A DNA stretch of 44,699 bases. It comes from Okeania sp. SIO1I7 (GTDB taxonomy: Bacteria > Cyanobacteriota > Cyanobacteriia > Cyanobacteriales > Microcoleaceae). Made by a program: the position numbers and the translations under genes. Positions 7,863 through 14,997 of the stretch are shown here, in pieces. The notes below the pieces were generated by a model. The model made no database searches and was not told the DNA's origin. It was given only the letters and a program-made list of their open reading frames with translations. The DNA is taken from assembly GCA_010672585.1 (NCBI GenBank), contig JAAHGF010000008.1, positions 780,191 through 824,889 on the forward strand. The letters run 5' to 3'. The number at the start of each line of letters is the position of its first letter. The stretch's first letter is position 1.

Positions 7863-9284
7863 ATGAAAAAAATACAACGTTTTTTGCCATTGTTCTTGAT
7901 TAGCTCAGTCACCGTTTCTACCCTAGCAATTTTACCATTTTTAGAAAATTTGAGTAGCCTTGCTGAAATTCCTGCCTATGCCAAAATAGTTCAAATTCTT
8001 GGTCCAAATAATATTAGCGTGCGGATTGGTAGACAGGTAAGACCAGTAAATATTGATAGTAGATTATCTCCTTCTATCAATCATCAACTTAATGCCCTGT
8101 TAATGCCTAATAACAATCTAACTTTTGGTACTCTTGAGTTTTTTGAAAAAAATGATAATTCTAAAGGACTAAAAATACAAGCAAAAACACGAAACGATCA
8201 AGTCACTTTCTATTACTTTCCTTGCACAATTAGAGTCAGCGGTAATGCAATTATTGAGTGGAAAAATTTAGGTCGAGGTGGTGGTAGAGCCTGTGAAAAG
8301 GGTATTCGGGTACAGCAAGCAAGTGCCAGCAAAGCAGAGTTAACAGAATCAAATTTATATGCTAATAGTCAAGGGACGGTTTTTGCTCAAGCACTTCGTC
8401 AAAGACAACAAGGTTACTGTAGCGTGGCTTCAGACTCTGGAAAAAGTTGGTACGGCATTAGTACATCAGAAGATCCTTGCCAGGAACCATTACAAGAATG
8501 TCAAAAAGATGGAGCAAATAACTGTACTACTTTAGCACAAGATTTTTGGAAGAGCAGGGAATCAGAATTAGAGGCGATCGTATCGTGCAAAAATATTCCT
8601 TCTGCTTCACGAAAAGGATCTGGAGCAGAAATGCCAGACTTGATTCGTAATTTATGGAGTGAGGTTCAACAACAAGGAGGACAAACTTGTGCATTGAATG
8701 TTTTGGGGAATAACGAGGCGATCGTCTTGCCAACCCTTAGTGGTCAAAGAACTACTGTTGAGGTGAATGATCTTGACCCCTGTCTAACTTTTAAGACTCG
8801 CTTTGGAACAGCCATTGTTAAATCAACTAAAAAACAGGAAGGGGTTCCGGTAGAAGTAGGTGATGAATATAAATACTGTATAGAACCAGAGGAAGACCCT
8901 ATAAAACCTGTCGATCCTGAAAATGAGTCTATAGAAATGCAAGTTTTTCTGGCTCGTGAGAGAGGATACGAGCTGTGCGATCAAATGCAAGAAAGCGGTG
9001 GTTTTGAAGGTAGTGAACAGACAATACAGCTTACTGCAACAGAAGGGGTGATTAAAATCAATTATGAGATGTTTGACGTACCTGATAGGTTAATAGTAAC
9101 CCATAAAGATAAAACTCTATACGATACAAAAATTGAAAAAGGAAATAAAAATGGTTATGTTTCAGGAAGGAACACTGTATCAATTCCTTTAAAGGAAAAC
9201 TCTGGGCAAGTAAAAGTGAAAGTCATTGGAAACCCAGAAAAAGAAACAACTAAATGGAATTATGTTTTATCTTGTCCTCGCTGA
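7863..9284 (+). CDS. Exported Cys-containing protein of the TIR-nSTAND operon, function unknown
   Basis: The N-terminus is a signal peptide or membrane anchor (MKKIQRFLPLFLISSVTVSTLAI). The mature part of about 430 residues has several cysteines. Around residues 180-250 a segment (YCSVASDSGKSWYG...) resembles repeated Cys-rich modules loosely like DUF4189; this is weak. The last about 110 residues look like a beta-sandwich, with GVIKINYEMFDVPDRLIVTH and a C-terminal Cys. This resembles domains that bind ligands or polymers outside the cell, but I do not recognise a named family. It starts 50 bp after the TIR-nSTAND stop on the same strand. Since that protein probably has an extracytoplasmic tail, this one may be its envelope-side partner or ligand sensor (inference). 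Confidence 0.7.
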   Translation: MKKIQRFLPLFLISSVTVSTLAILPFLENLSSLAEIPAYAKIVQILGPNNISVRIGRQVRPVNIDSRLSPSINHQLNALLMPNNNLTFGTLEFFEKNDNSKGLKIQAKTRNDQVTFYYFPCTIRVSGNAIIEWKNLGRGGGRACEKGIRVQQASASKAELTESNLYANSQGTVFAQALRQRQQGYCSVASDSGKSWYGISTSEDPCQEPLQECQKDGANNCTTLAQDFWKSRESELEAIVSCKNIPSASRKGSGAEMPDLIRNLWSEVQQQGGQTCALNVLGNNEAIVLPTLSGQRTTVEVNDLDPCLTFKTRFGTAIVKSTKKQEGVPVEVGDEYKYCIEPEEDPIKPVDPENESIEMQVFLARERGYELCDQMQESGGFEGSEQTIQLTATEGVIKINYEMFDVPDRLIVTHKDKTLYDTKIEKGNKNGYVSGRNTVSIPLKENSGQVKVKVIGNPEKETTKWNYVLSCPR

Positions 9285-9299
9285 CAAGATTTTATAAAA

Positions 9300-9386
9300 C
9301 GGAGAGGGGGGGATTCGAACCCCCGTATAAGTCACCCCATAACAGCATTTCCAGTGCTGCGCCTTAAACCACTCGGCCACCTCTCC
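9300..9386 (-). tRNA. tRNA-Ser (GGA anticodon)
   Basis: Read on the minus strand, the 7-bp acceptor stem GGAGAGG/CCTCTCC closes the molecule, with discriminator G supplied by position 9300. The D-arm TGGCCGAGTGGTTTAAGGC is present, the anticodon loop CTGGAAA gives GGA, the variable arm is long (class II) and the T-arm is GGGGGTTCGAATCCCCC. CCA is not encoded. It converges with the upstream plus-strand gene, whose stop lies 16 bp away. Confidence 0.96.
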
Positions 9387-9840
9387 AAAAAGCAAAAGTA
9401 TTAAATTTTATTTTTGCTCACAATTCCACAATTGTAGCAGAATTATTCTAAATTTTGCAAGTCTTTCTGGCAAAAAAATTTTATATTGGATATTGGCCCT
9501 GGCTGACGAAGTCAGAAGTTTGAAGTCAGAAGTCAGAAATTAACGTGATGTGTGACTTTCTACGAAATAATCAGGGTTTCTGGATCTTTTGAAAAGGCGG
9601 GGTTTTAGACCCAACTATTTTGATAATATAAGCTTAAGCATAAATCATGTTTGAGTTTGTTAATTCAGGACTTGAGCATGAGGTACAAAAAAAACTAGGA
9701 TTTGAGATTGCTTTCCGTCCCGGAATGCTGCGCAAACCCTGGAGGTTTCCTCGCCATATCTAATTGACCAAGAGAAATCAAATTCAATATTTCAAGCCTC
9801 TGACTTTCCTGCGGAATGCTGCGCAAACAGACAGAGGTAC
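9387..9840. other. Intergenic region, no gene supported
   Basis: The region holds degenerate heptamer repeats (GAAGTCA type, about 9510-9540) and the palindromic repeat core GGAATGCTGCGCAAA twice (about 9721-9738 and 9813-9830). The reverse complement of that core appears near 42878-42896. A 39-codon ORF starting at 9648 ends inside this repeat and has no coding support. Confidence 0.6.
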
Positions 9841-9879
9841 TGATAACTGATAACTGATAACTGATAACTGATAACTGAA
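9841..9879. repeat. Heptanucleotide repeat (TGATAAC)5 abutting the ferredoxin start
   Basis: Five perfect TGATAAC units at 9841-9875 are followed by TGAA and then the ATG at 9880. No Shine-Dalgarno sequence fits in this leader, so the repeat forms the 5' untranslated end of the ferredoxin mRNA or part of its promoter. Confidence 0.85.
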
Positions 9880-10248
9880 ATGGCCCGTAATCACCAAATT
9901 CGCATACACGATCGCCAAAAAGATACATATCATACAGTCCAGGTTCCTGAAGACCGCTACATCCTCCACAGTGCTGAAAACCAAGGAGTAGATTTACCAT
10001 TTTCCTGTCGTAATGGTGCTTGTACTACTTGTGCAGTGAGAGTTATATCTGGCCAACTCTATCAACCAGAAGCAATGGGACTATCATTAGAACTTCAAAA
10101 ACAGGGCTATGCTCTTCTGTGTGTCAGCTATGCTCGTTCTGACCTACTTGTAGAGACACAAGATGAAGATGAAGTATACGAACTCCAATTTGGCCGCTAT
10201 TTTGGCAAAGGAAAGGTAAAAGCAGGATTGCCATTGGATGAAGATTAA
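9880..10248 (+). CDS. [2Fe-2S] ferredoxin, Fed2/FdC2-like with C-terminal extension
   Basis: The 122-residue plant-type ferredoxin has cluster ligands C43, C48 and C51 (SCRNGACTTC) and C81 (YALLCVSYARSDL). It is longer than photosynthetic PetF (about 97-99 residues). The extra tail, QDEDEVYELQFGRYFGKGK, is typical of the conserved cyanobacterial and chloroplast FdC2 class rather than of PetF. The role is one-electron transfer, but the partner of this class is not settled. The stop overlaps the next gene by 11 bp, so translation is probably coupled. The upstream leader is a heptamer repeat with no clear ribosome binding site. Confidence 0.9.
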   Translation: MARNHQIRIHDRQKDTYHTVQVPEDRYILHSAENQGVDLPFSCRNGACTTCAVRVISGQLYQPEAMGLSLELQKQGYALLCVSYARSDLLVETQDEDEVYELQFGRYFGKGKVKAGLPLDED

Positions 10249-10759
10249 AATAATTTATCTACTTATAGTCTGGATACTTTTCGTTGGCTGCCAAAACTCA
10301 AATCCCCGCTCGGGCAAAATGATTAGAGTAGAAAGGGTTGTTAGTGGACAAACCATCGAGATAACTGACCGTTCTGCTGCTGTACCTATACTAGAACCCA
10401 TTCGCTTGATTGGTATTCAGGCACCAGATACCAGACAAAAACCTTGGGGACAAGAAGCCAGAACCCAACTAGAAAAGTTAACCTTGGGGCAAGAAGTTTT
10501 ATTAGAGTTTGATGTCCAGAAAAAAGATAAATTCGATCGCCAACTAGCTTATATTTGGCTGAATGGGAAACTAATTAATGAATATATGGCAGAAGAAGGT
10601 TTGGCCTTGGCAGAGCCAGATTTTCCGAATAATAAGTATACAGAACGTCTTGCTAATGCCCAAGAAAAAGCTAGACTGATGGGGCGAGGTATCTGGAATC
10701 CAGAACGTCCAATGCGTCAAACTCCAGCACAATTTCGTCGTGAAAATCTTAAACAATAG
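10238..10759 (+). CDS. SNase-like (thermonuclease fold) lipoprotein
   Basis: The N-terminal hydrophobic segment ends in a lipobox-like FVGC, so a lipid-anchored or exported protein is likely. The Staphylococcus-nuclease fold is clear: VERVVSGQTIEI, IRLIGIQAPDT, WGQEAR, DKFDRQLAYIWLNGKLINEYMAEEGLA and KARLMGRGIW. The catalytic-site arginines (IRL and DRQLAY) are kept. The usual calcium-binding aspartate of RLIGIDAPD is Q61, and the usual glutamate is D64, as is common in the APD variant. The Gln may weaken metal binding. The start codon lies inside the end of the ferredoxin gene (11-bp overlap), pointing to coupled translation. Known activity of the family is Ca-dependent DNA/RNA hydrolysis. 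Confidence 0.88.
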   Translation: MKIKIIYLLIVWILFVGCQNSNPRSGKMIRVERVVSGQTIEITDRSAAVPILEPIRLIGIQAPDTRQKPWGQEARTQLEKLTLGQEVLLEFDVQKKDKFDRQLAYIWLNGKLINEYMAEEGLALAEPDFPNNKYTERLANAQEKARLMGRGIWNPERPMRQTPAQFRRENLKQ

Positions 10760-10768
10760 GTTCAACAA

Positions 10769-10901
10769 TTAATAATTAATAATTAATAATTAATAATTAC
10801 CTCTCCTTGAAAGCGGATAGGATTGACGCGGTAGGGAAAATTTTTTCTTGTTTCTCCTTTAAAGGAAAGGCTTTAAACCTTGATTATTTAATTATTCGGT
10901 A
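10769..10901 (+). repeat. Family 3 intergenic repeat, copy 1 (short form) with heptamer leader
   Basis: A TTAATAA heptamer array (10769-10799) leads into a 105-bp unit bounded by TTACC (10797) and GGTAA (10901). It contains ACCTCTCCTTGAAAG and a later CTTTAAAGGAAAGG that can pair with it. It follows the SNase stop codon by 9 bp. Other copies are at 11833, 13005, 14761, 23406 (reverse) and 37533 (reverse). Confidence 0.8.
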
Positions 10902-10981
10902 AGGAAGTCAGAAGTTATTATTGTCATGGAGATTTTGAACAACCCTCCAATTCCTATTAATTAATTAAGTGAATTATTTTT

Positions 10982-11809
10982 ATGAGTGCAGAACAATTAC
11001 AAGTTTTCTTAGATATTGCTACTGAAGCTGCTCTTGCTGGTGGTGCAGAGTTGATGTCTTACTGGGGGAATCTTCAAGATATTCAAGAAAAGGGCAGTCC
11101 AGTAAATTTGGTAACTGAAGCTGACAAAGCTGCTGAAAAGGCGATCGTTAAAGTTTTACAGCGACATTTGCCAGACCATGGCATTCTAGCGGAAGAGTCG
11201 GGAGAGTTGGGAGATACAACAAGTAGATATCTATGGGCAATAGACCCTTTGGATGGTACTACTAATTTTGCCCACCAATATCCTTTTTCGTCATCCTCGG
11301 TAGGATTATTAATTGATGGAGTGCCACAGGTGGGAGCGGTTTTTAATCCTATTTTGGATGAACTGTTTCGTGCTGCTAAAGGTTTGGGGGCAACTCGTAA
11401 CCGCAAACCAATTAGTGTTTCTCAAACTACTACGTTAGAAAGAAGTTTGACGATAACGGGTTTTGCTTACGACCGACGGGAGACTACTGACAATAACTAC
11501 AAAGAATTTTGTCAAATATGTTATCTCGCTCAAGGGGTACGACGTTCTGGTTGTGCTTCTATGGATCTATGTTCTATTGCTTGTGGTCGTGCAGATGGTT
11601 ACTGGGAAAGAGGTTTGTCGCCTTGGGATATTGCTGCAGGTATAGTGGTGTTGGAGGAAGCGGGAGGTAAAGTTACAGCTTATAATGGTAGTCCTTTTGA
11701 TATGAGTTCGGGTAAAATTTTAGCTACTAATGGCAAAATTCACGATTTAATGAGCAAAGCTTTGATTGAAACTCCGCCTCTATCTGATTGGTCTACGGTT
11801 AGAATTTAG
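10982..11809 (+). CDS. suhB: Inositol monophosphatase family protein
   Basis: The 275-residue Mg-dependent phosphatase has both family signatures: the metal site ILAEESGE (E71/E72), WAIDPLDGTTNF with D88 and D91, and the C-terminal WERGLSPWDIAAGIVVLEEAGG. Members dephosphorylate inositol-1-phosphate and related sugar phosphates, and some act as fructose-1,6-bisphosphatase or histidinol phosphatase. The exact substrate cannot be told from sequence. Length is normal for the family. The stop codon lies inside the first TTTAGAA heptamer of the following repeat, so the repeat directly forms the 3' end of the gene. Confidence 0.92.
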   Translation: MSAEQLQVFLDIATEAALAGGAELMSYWGNLQDIQEKGSPVNLVTEADKAAEKAIVKVLQRHLPDHGILAEESGELGDTTSRYLWAIDPLDGTTNFAHQYPFSSSSVGLLIDGVPQVGAVFNPILDELFRAAKGLGATRNRKPISVSQTTTLERSLTITGFAYDRRETTDNNYKEFCQICYLAQGVRRSGCASMDLCSIACGRADGYWERGLSPWDIAAGIVVLEEAGGKVTAYNGSPFDMSSGKILATNGKIHDLMSKALIETPPLSDWSTVRI

Positions 11810-12017
11810 AATTTAGAATTTAGAATTTAGAATTACCTCTTCATTATAAATTAAGAGGATTGGATCAAAGGATTTTTTTTTCTATTAGTCGATTAGATAT
11901 GGTGCAGGTTTCCTCCCCATCCCACCCTACGGGAAGCTACGCTTTATATGTTGCGTAGCAAAACGACCACTTTTTTCTCCATGAATGGAGAGACTTTATA
12001 CCTGAATTTTTCGGTAA
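11803..12017 (+). repeat. Family 3 intergenic repeat, copy 2 (long form) with TTTAGAA heptamers
   Basis: TTTAGAA heptamers begin inside the stop codon of the preceding gene, and the unit runs from TTACC (11833) to GGTAA (12017), 185 bp. Shared blocks with copies 3 and 6 are AGGATTTTTTTTCT, a GTCGATT...CGACC arm pair, and TTTTTTCTCCATGAATGGAGAG.CTTTATACC. An extra palindromic insert (CTACGGGAAGCTACGC region) makes this copy longer. Confidence 0.8.
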
Positions 12018-12069
12018 ATAAAGATTAAGTTTAGATTCTATGCAATTTTGTTAAGAAAAAGTTGTTATT

Positions 12070-12975
12070 ATGTCTTTTACATTTAAACAAGGATTATTCC
12101 AATTTGATTTCACAGATCATCACGCAATTTTAGGGGTTTCTCTAGATGCAGAATTTGGCGAGATTCGTAAACGGTATATGCGAGTGGCGCGTCGTTTGCA
12201 CCCTGATACTTCACCCTTTGAAAGTGAAACTGATAAAGAATTTGCTAATCAGTTGTTATCTAAGTTGGTGAGTCCAGCTTATAATAAGTTTTCTAAGGAA
12301 GGCGATCGCGCTGAACTTTTTGTCGTTCTCAAAAATCTCAGTAATACTGTTTCTCAACAGCGCAGTCAAATTAAGTTTACTACTGATGTAGCCAAAAAAA
12401 TTGCTAAGGCGGGAGATTATAAGAATTTATATCAGGAAGCTCTTAAGGAATTAAGCGATCGCGAATATGAATCTCTCGATCAAACTTTAGGCATCATCGG
12501 AGAAATTAGTGAATTGAATTTAGCTTACTTACTGCGCAAACAAAGTCCTGGAGACGTTACACCCCCACCTCCACCTACACCTACACCTACACCTCCAGTC
12601 ATAACACAACCCCCTAGAAATCCTTTGGTAAAACAAGCTTGTAGTAGGGCGGAAACGTTGATATCTAATAAAAATTATGTTAAGGCAATTTCAGAGTTAA
12701 AAGGAGCTTTAAAATTTGACCAAAATGATAGTCTTTGTCATGCTTTATTAGCTTTTTGTTACTTCCAGCAGAAGCAAGGCACAATGGCAAAGATTGAAGT
12801 TAAAAAAGCTCTTTCATCAAATTCTAAAGAGCCAAAAGCATTGGAGGTAAAAAAATTATTAGAACAAGCTGCAACTGGCAAGAATAAACAAAGTAAAACA
12901 AAAGATAAGAAAGAAACTAAATCTGATAAAAGCGGTGGTTTATTTGGGGGGATTTTTGGTGGAAAGAAAAAGTAA
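12070..12975 (+). CDS. J-domain protein with Pro-rich linker and TPR-like C-terminus
   Basis: Residues about 16-85 form a J domain (HHAILGVSLDAEFGEIRKRY, HPD at 44-46), the part that stimulates DnaK/Hsp70 ATPase. A helical middle is followed by a PPPPPTPTPTPPV linker near 165-176. A TPR-like region (about 190-265, KQACSRAETLISNKNYVKAI and DSLCHALLAFCYFQQ) comes next, then a basic Lys-rich tail ending GGLFGGIFGGKKK. There is no Gly/Phe region or zinc finger, so it is a type III co-chaperone rather than DnaJ itself. The TPR part probably picks the client. The gene lies between two copies of the family 3 repeat. Confidence 0.85.
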   Translation: MSFTFKQGLFQFDFTDHHAILGVSLDAEFGEIRKRYMRVARRLHPDTSPFESETDKEFANQLLSKLVSPAYNKFSKEGDRAELFVVLKNLSNTVSQQRSQIKFTTDVAKKIAKAGDYKNLYQEALKELSDREYESLDQTLGIIGEISELNLAYLLRKQSPGDVTPPPPPTPTPTPPVITQPPRNPLVKQACSRAETLISNKNYVKAISELKGALKFDQNDSLCHALLAFCYFQQKQGTMAKIEVKKALSSNSKEPKALEVKKLLEQAATGKNKQSKTKDKKETKSDKSGGLFGGIFGGKKK

Positions 12976-12980
12976 TTCAA

Positions 12981-13150
12981 GAATTTAGAATTTAGAATTT
13001 AGAATTACCTCTTCTGATAAGTAATGAGGATTGGTTAAAAGGATTTTTTTTCTTCTCTTGGTCGATTGGATATGGCGAGGAGACCTCGTCATCTCTCGAC
13101 CGCTTTTTTCTCCATGAATGGAGAGGCTTTATACCTGAATTTTTCGGTAA
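12981..13150 (+). repeat. Family 3 intergenic repeat, copy 3 (long form) with TTTAGAA heptamers
   Basis: TTTAGAA heptamers start 6 bp after the stop codon, and the unit runs from TTACC (13005) to GGTAA (13150), 146 bp. The internal arms CTTGGTCGATTGG and TCTCGACCGC, and the hairpin GGCGAGGAGACCTCG, can fold. It shares near-identical blocks with copies 2 and 6. Confidence 0.82.
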
Positions 13151-13340
13151 GTTTTAGTATTATAGCGCTACGCATTAAGATGTTTGACATTTCTAAACCC
13201 TGTTAGCGAAGCTTTTCCGCACCGAAAACCCTTTAACAGTTTACTATTCCCGATTCCCGATTCCTGATTCAAGTAGCGCTATAAATTTAAGCAAACAGCC
13301 GTCAGCTATTAGCTATCAGCAAAATACTATGAGGTAAACA
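13151..13340. other. Intergenic leader of hisS with short repeats
   Basis: The sequence TATAGCGCTACGC (near 13163) pairs with GTAGCGCTATA (near 13273), suggesting a degenerate small inverted-repeat element. The CCCGATTCC heptamer-like tract and an AGCCGTCAGCTATTAGC repeat precede the hisS start. A related AGCCGTCAGCTATCAGC tract is near 42695. No gene is seen. Confidence 0.45.
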
Positions 13341-14732
13341 ATGGCAAAAGTAGATAAAATTAATTATAGTTGTCCTAGTGGTTTTCCAGAGTTTCTCCCT
13401 GGTGAAAAACGATTAGAATCTTATTTAATGGATACAATTAGTCAGGTATTTGAACGCTACGGATTTACACCTATTGAAACTCCAGCAGTTGAACGTTTAG
13501 AGGTTCTACAAGCAAAAGGAAATCAAGGAGATAATATTGTTTATGGTTTATCTCCAATTCTACCTCCAAATCGTCAAGCAGAAAAGGAAAAAGCTGGAGA
13601 TAGTGGTTCAGAAGAAAGGGCGTTAAAGTTCGACCAAACTGTTCCTTTGGCTGCTTATATTGCTCGGCATTTGAATGATTTGAATTTCCCTTTTGCTCGT
13701 TATCAAATGGATGTTGTTTTTCGAGGTGAACGGGCAAAAGATGGTCGTTTTCGTCAGTTTAGACAATGCGATATTGATGTTGTGGGGAGGGGGAAATTAA
13801 GTCTATTATATGATGCACAAATTCCGGCGATTATTGCTGAAATTTTTGAAGCGATTAATATTGGAGATTTTCTGATCAGAATTAATAACCGCAAAGTTTT
13901 GACTGGTTTTTTTGCATCTGTGGGAGTTGCAGCAGAGAATATTGTATCTTGTATTAGAATTGTTGATACTGCGGAAAAAGTGGGAGAAGCTAAGGTAAAA
14001 AAAGCTTTGTCTGAAATTAGTTTGTCTGAATCTCAAGTGGAAAAAATTTGGGATTTTACTAAAATCAAAGGTACGGTTGATGATGTTTTAGATAAGCTGA
14101 AAAGTATGACAGAAACTTTGGATAATTCTGAGGTTTTAAGTCAGGGAATTTCGGAATTAGAAACAGTAATTTCTGGTGTCAGAAATTTGGGGGTTTCAGA
14201 CCAACGTTTTTGTATTGACCTATCAATAGCTAGGGGATTAGATTATTATACAGGCACAGTTTATGAAACTACTTTAATCGGACATGAGGCTTTAGGAAGT
14301 ATTTGTTCTGGGGGTAGATATGAAGAGTTAGTCGGGACTTTTATTGGAGAGAAAATGCCGGGAGTTGGTATTTCTATTGGTTTAACTAGATTAATGAGTC
14401 GTTTATTAAAGGCGGGTATTTTAGAATCTTTTGCCCCTACTCCAGCAACAGTTATGGTTGTGAATATGCAGGAAGATTTAATGGCAACTTATTTAGATGT
14501 TTCTCAACAGTTGCGCCGAAGTGGAATGAATGTCATAACCAGTTTTGATAGTCGTGGAGTGGGGAAACAATTACAACAAGCAGATAAGCAAAAAATTCCT
14601 TTTTGTATAATTATTGGTTCTGAAGAAGCAGCAGCTAATATGTGTAGTTTAAAAGATTTACGAACTGGCGAACAAATGAAAGTGCCAATAGCAGGTTTAG
14701 CAGGGGTATTAAAACAAAGATTGGTTCAATAA
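13341..14732 (+). CDS. hisS: Histidyl-tRNA synthetase
   Basis: The 463-residue class II aminoacyl-tRNA synthetase charges tRNA-His. Visible signatures are FDQTVPLAAYIARH, motif 2 with RYQMDVVFRGERAKDGRFRQFRQCDID, the histidine-specific block ARGLDYYTGTVYE, SGGRYEELVG and motif 3 PGVGISIGLTRL. The C-terminal anticodon-binding domain (about 375-463) ends with the KDLRTGEQMKVPI strand pair. Motif-2 and histidine-binding residues are intact, so this is a true synthetase and not the HisZ regulatory paralogue. The motif 2 wording (RAKDGRFRQF) and the longer insert look more like the eukaryote/archaea-type HisRS branch than the E. coli type. This is a sequence impression that needs a tree. Confidence 0.95.
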   Translation: MAKVDKINYSCPSGFPEFLPGEKRLESYLMDTISQVFERYGFTPIETPAVERLEVLQAKGNQGDNIVYGLSPILPPNRQAEKEKAGDSGSEERALKFDQTVPLAAYIARHLNDLNFPFARYQMDVVFRGERAKDGRFRQFRQCDIDVVGRGKLSLLYDAQIPAIIAEIFEAINIGDFLIRINNRKVLTGFFASVGVAAENIVSCIRIVDTAEKVGEAKVKKALSEISLSESQVEKIWDFTKIKGTVDDVLDKLKSMTETLDNSEVLSQGISELETVISGVRNLGVSDQRFCIDLSIARGLDYYTGTVYETTLIGHEALGSICSGGRYEELVGTFIGEKMPGVGISIGLTRLMSRLLKAGILESFAPTPATVMVVNMQEDLMATYLDVSQQLRRSGMNVITSFDSRGVGKQLQQADKQKIPFCIIIGSEEAAANMCSLKDLRTGEQMKVPIAGLAGVLKQRLVQ

Positions 14733-14857
14733 TTAATAATTAATAATTAATAATTAATAATTACCTCTCCTTGAAAGCGGATAGGATTGACTAATCATGA
14801 AAATTTTTTCTTGTTTATCCTTTAAAGGAGAGGCTTTATACCTTAATTATTCGGTAA
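14729..14857 (+). repeat. Family 3 intergenic repeat, copy 4 (short form) with TTAATAA heptamers
   Basis: TTAATAA heptamers begin at the hisS stop codon, and the unit runs from TTACC (14761) to GGTAA (14857), 97 bp. CCTCTCCTTGAAAG near the start is complementary to CTTTAAAGGAGAGG near the end, so a long-range hairpin is possible. It is very close to copy 1. Confidence 0.83.
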
Positions 14858-14870
14858 TATTGTAGAGCAA

Positions 14871-14925
14871 TTAGGGCTTGCTGATTAAATATAAAAGCAT
14901 TTACAGATAAAGGTTTTAGCCTTCA
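14871..14925 (+). mobile_element. Solo left end of a TTAGGGCTTGCTGA element
   Basis: TTAGGGCTTGCTGATTAAAT and the following about 35 bp recur almost unchanged at 36408. There a matching right end (TCAGCAAACCCTAA) is present. Here no right end is visible, and the sequence after it (14926-14997) is AT-rich non-coding. This is likely a remnant of an insertion sequence or miniature element. Confidence 0.6.
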
Positions 14926-14997
14926 ACTGTTACTAGATGGAATCAAATTTGATTTTATAGATGCCGAAGCATACTTGGTTCCTTACCAAAAATTAAA

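Noticed and set aside
9648-9767. 39-codon ORF upstream of the ferredoxin
   Set aside because: Its second half is a dispersed GGAATGCTGCGCAAA repeat and nothing supports translation.
13471-14036. Minus-strand ORFs opposite hisS
   Set aside because: hisS is well conserved in the other frame, and these have no ribosome binding site or motifs.
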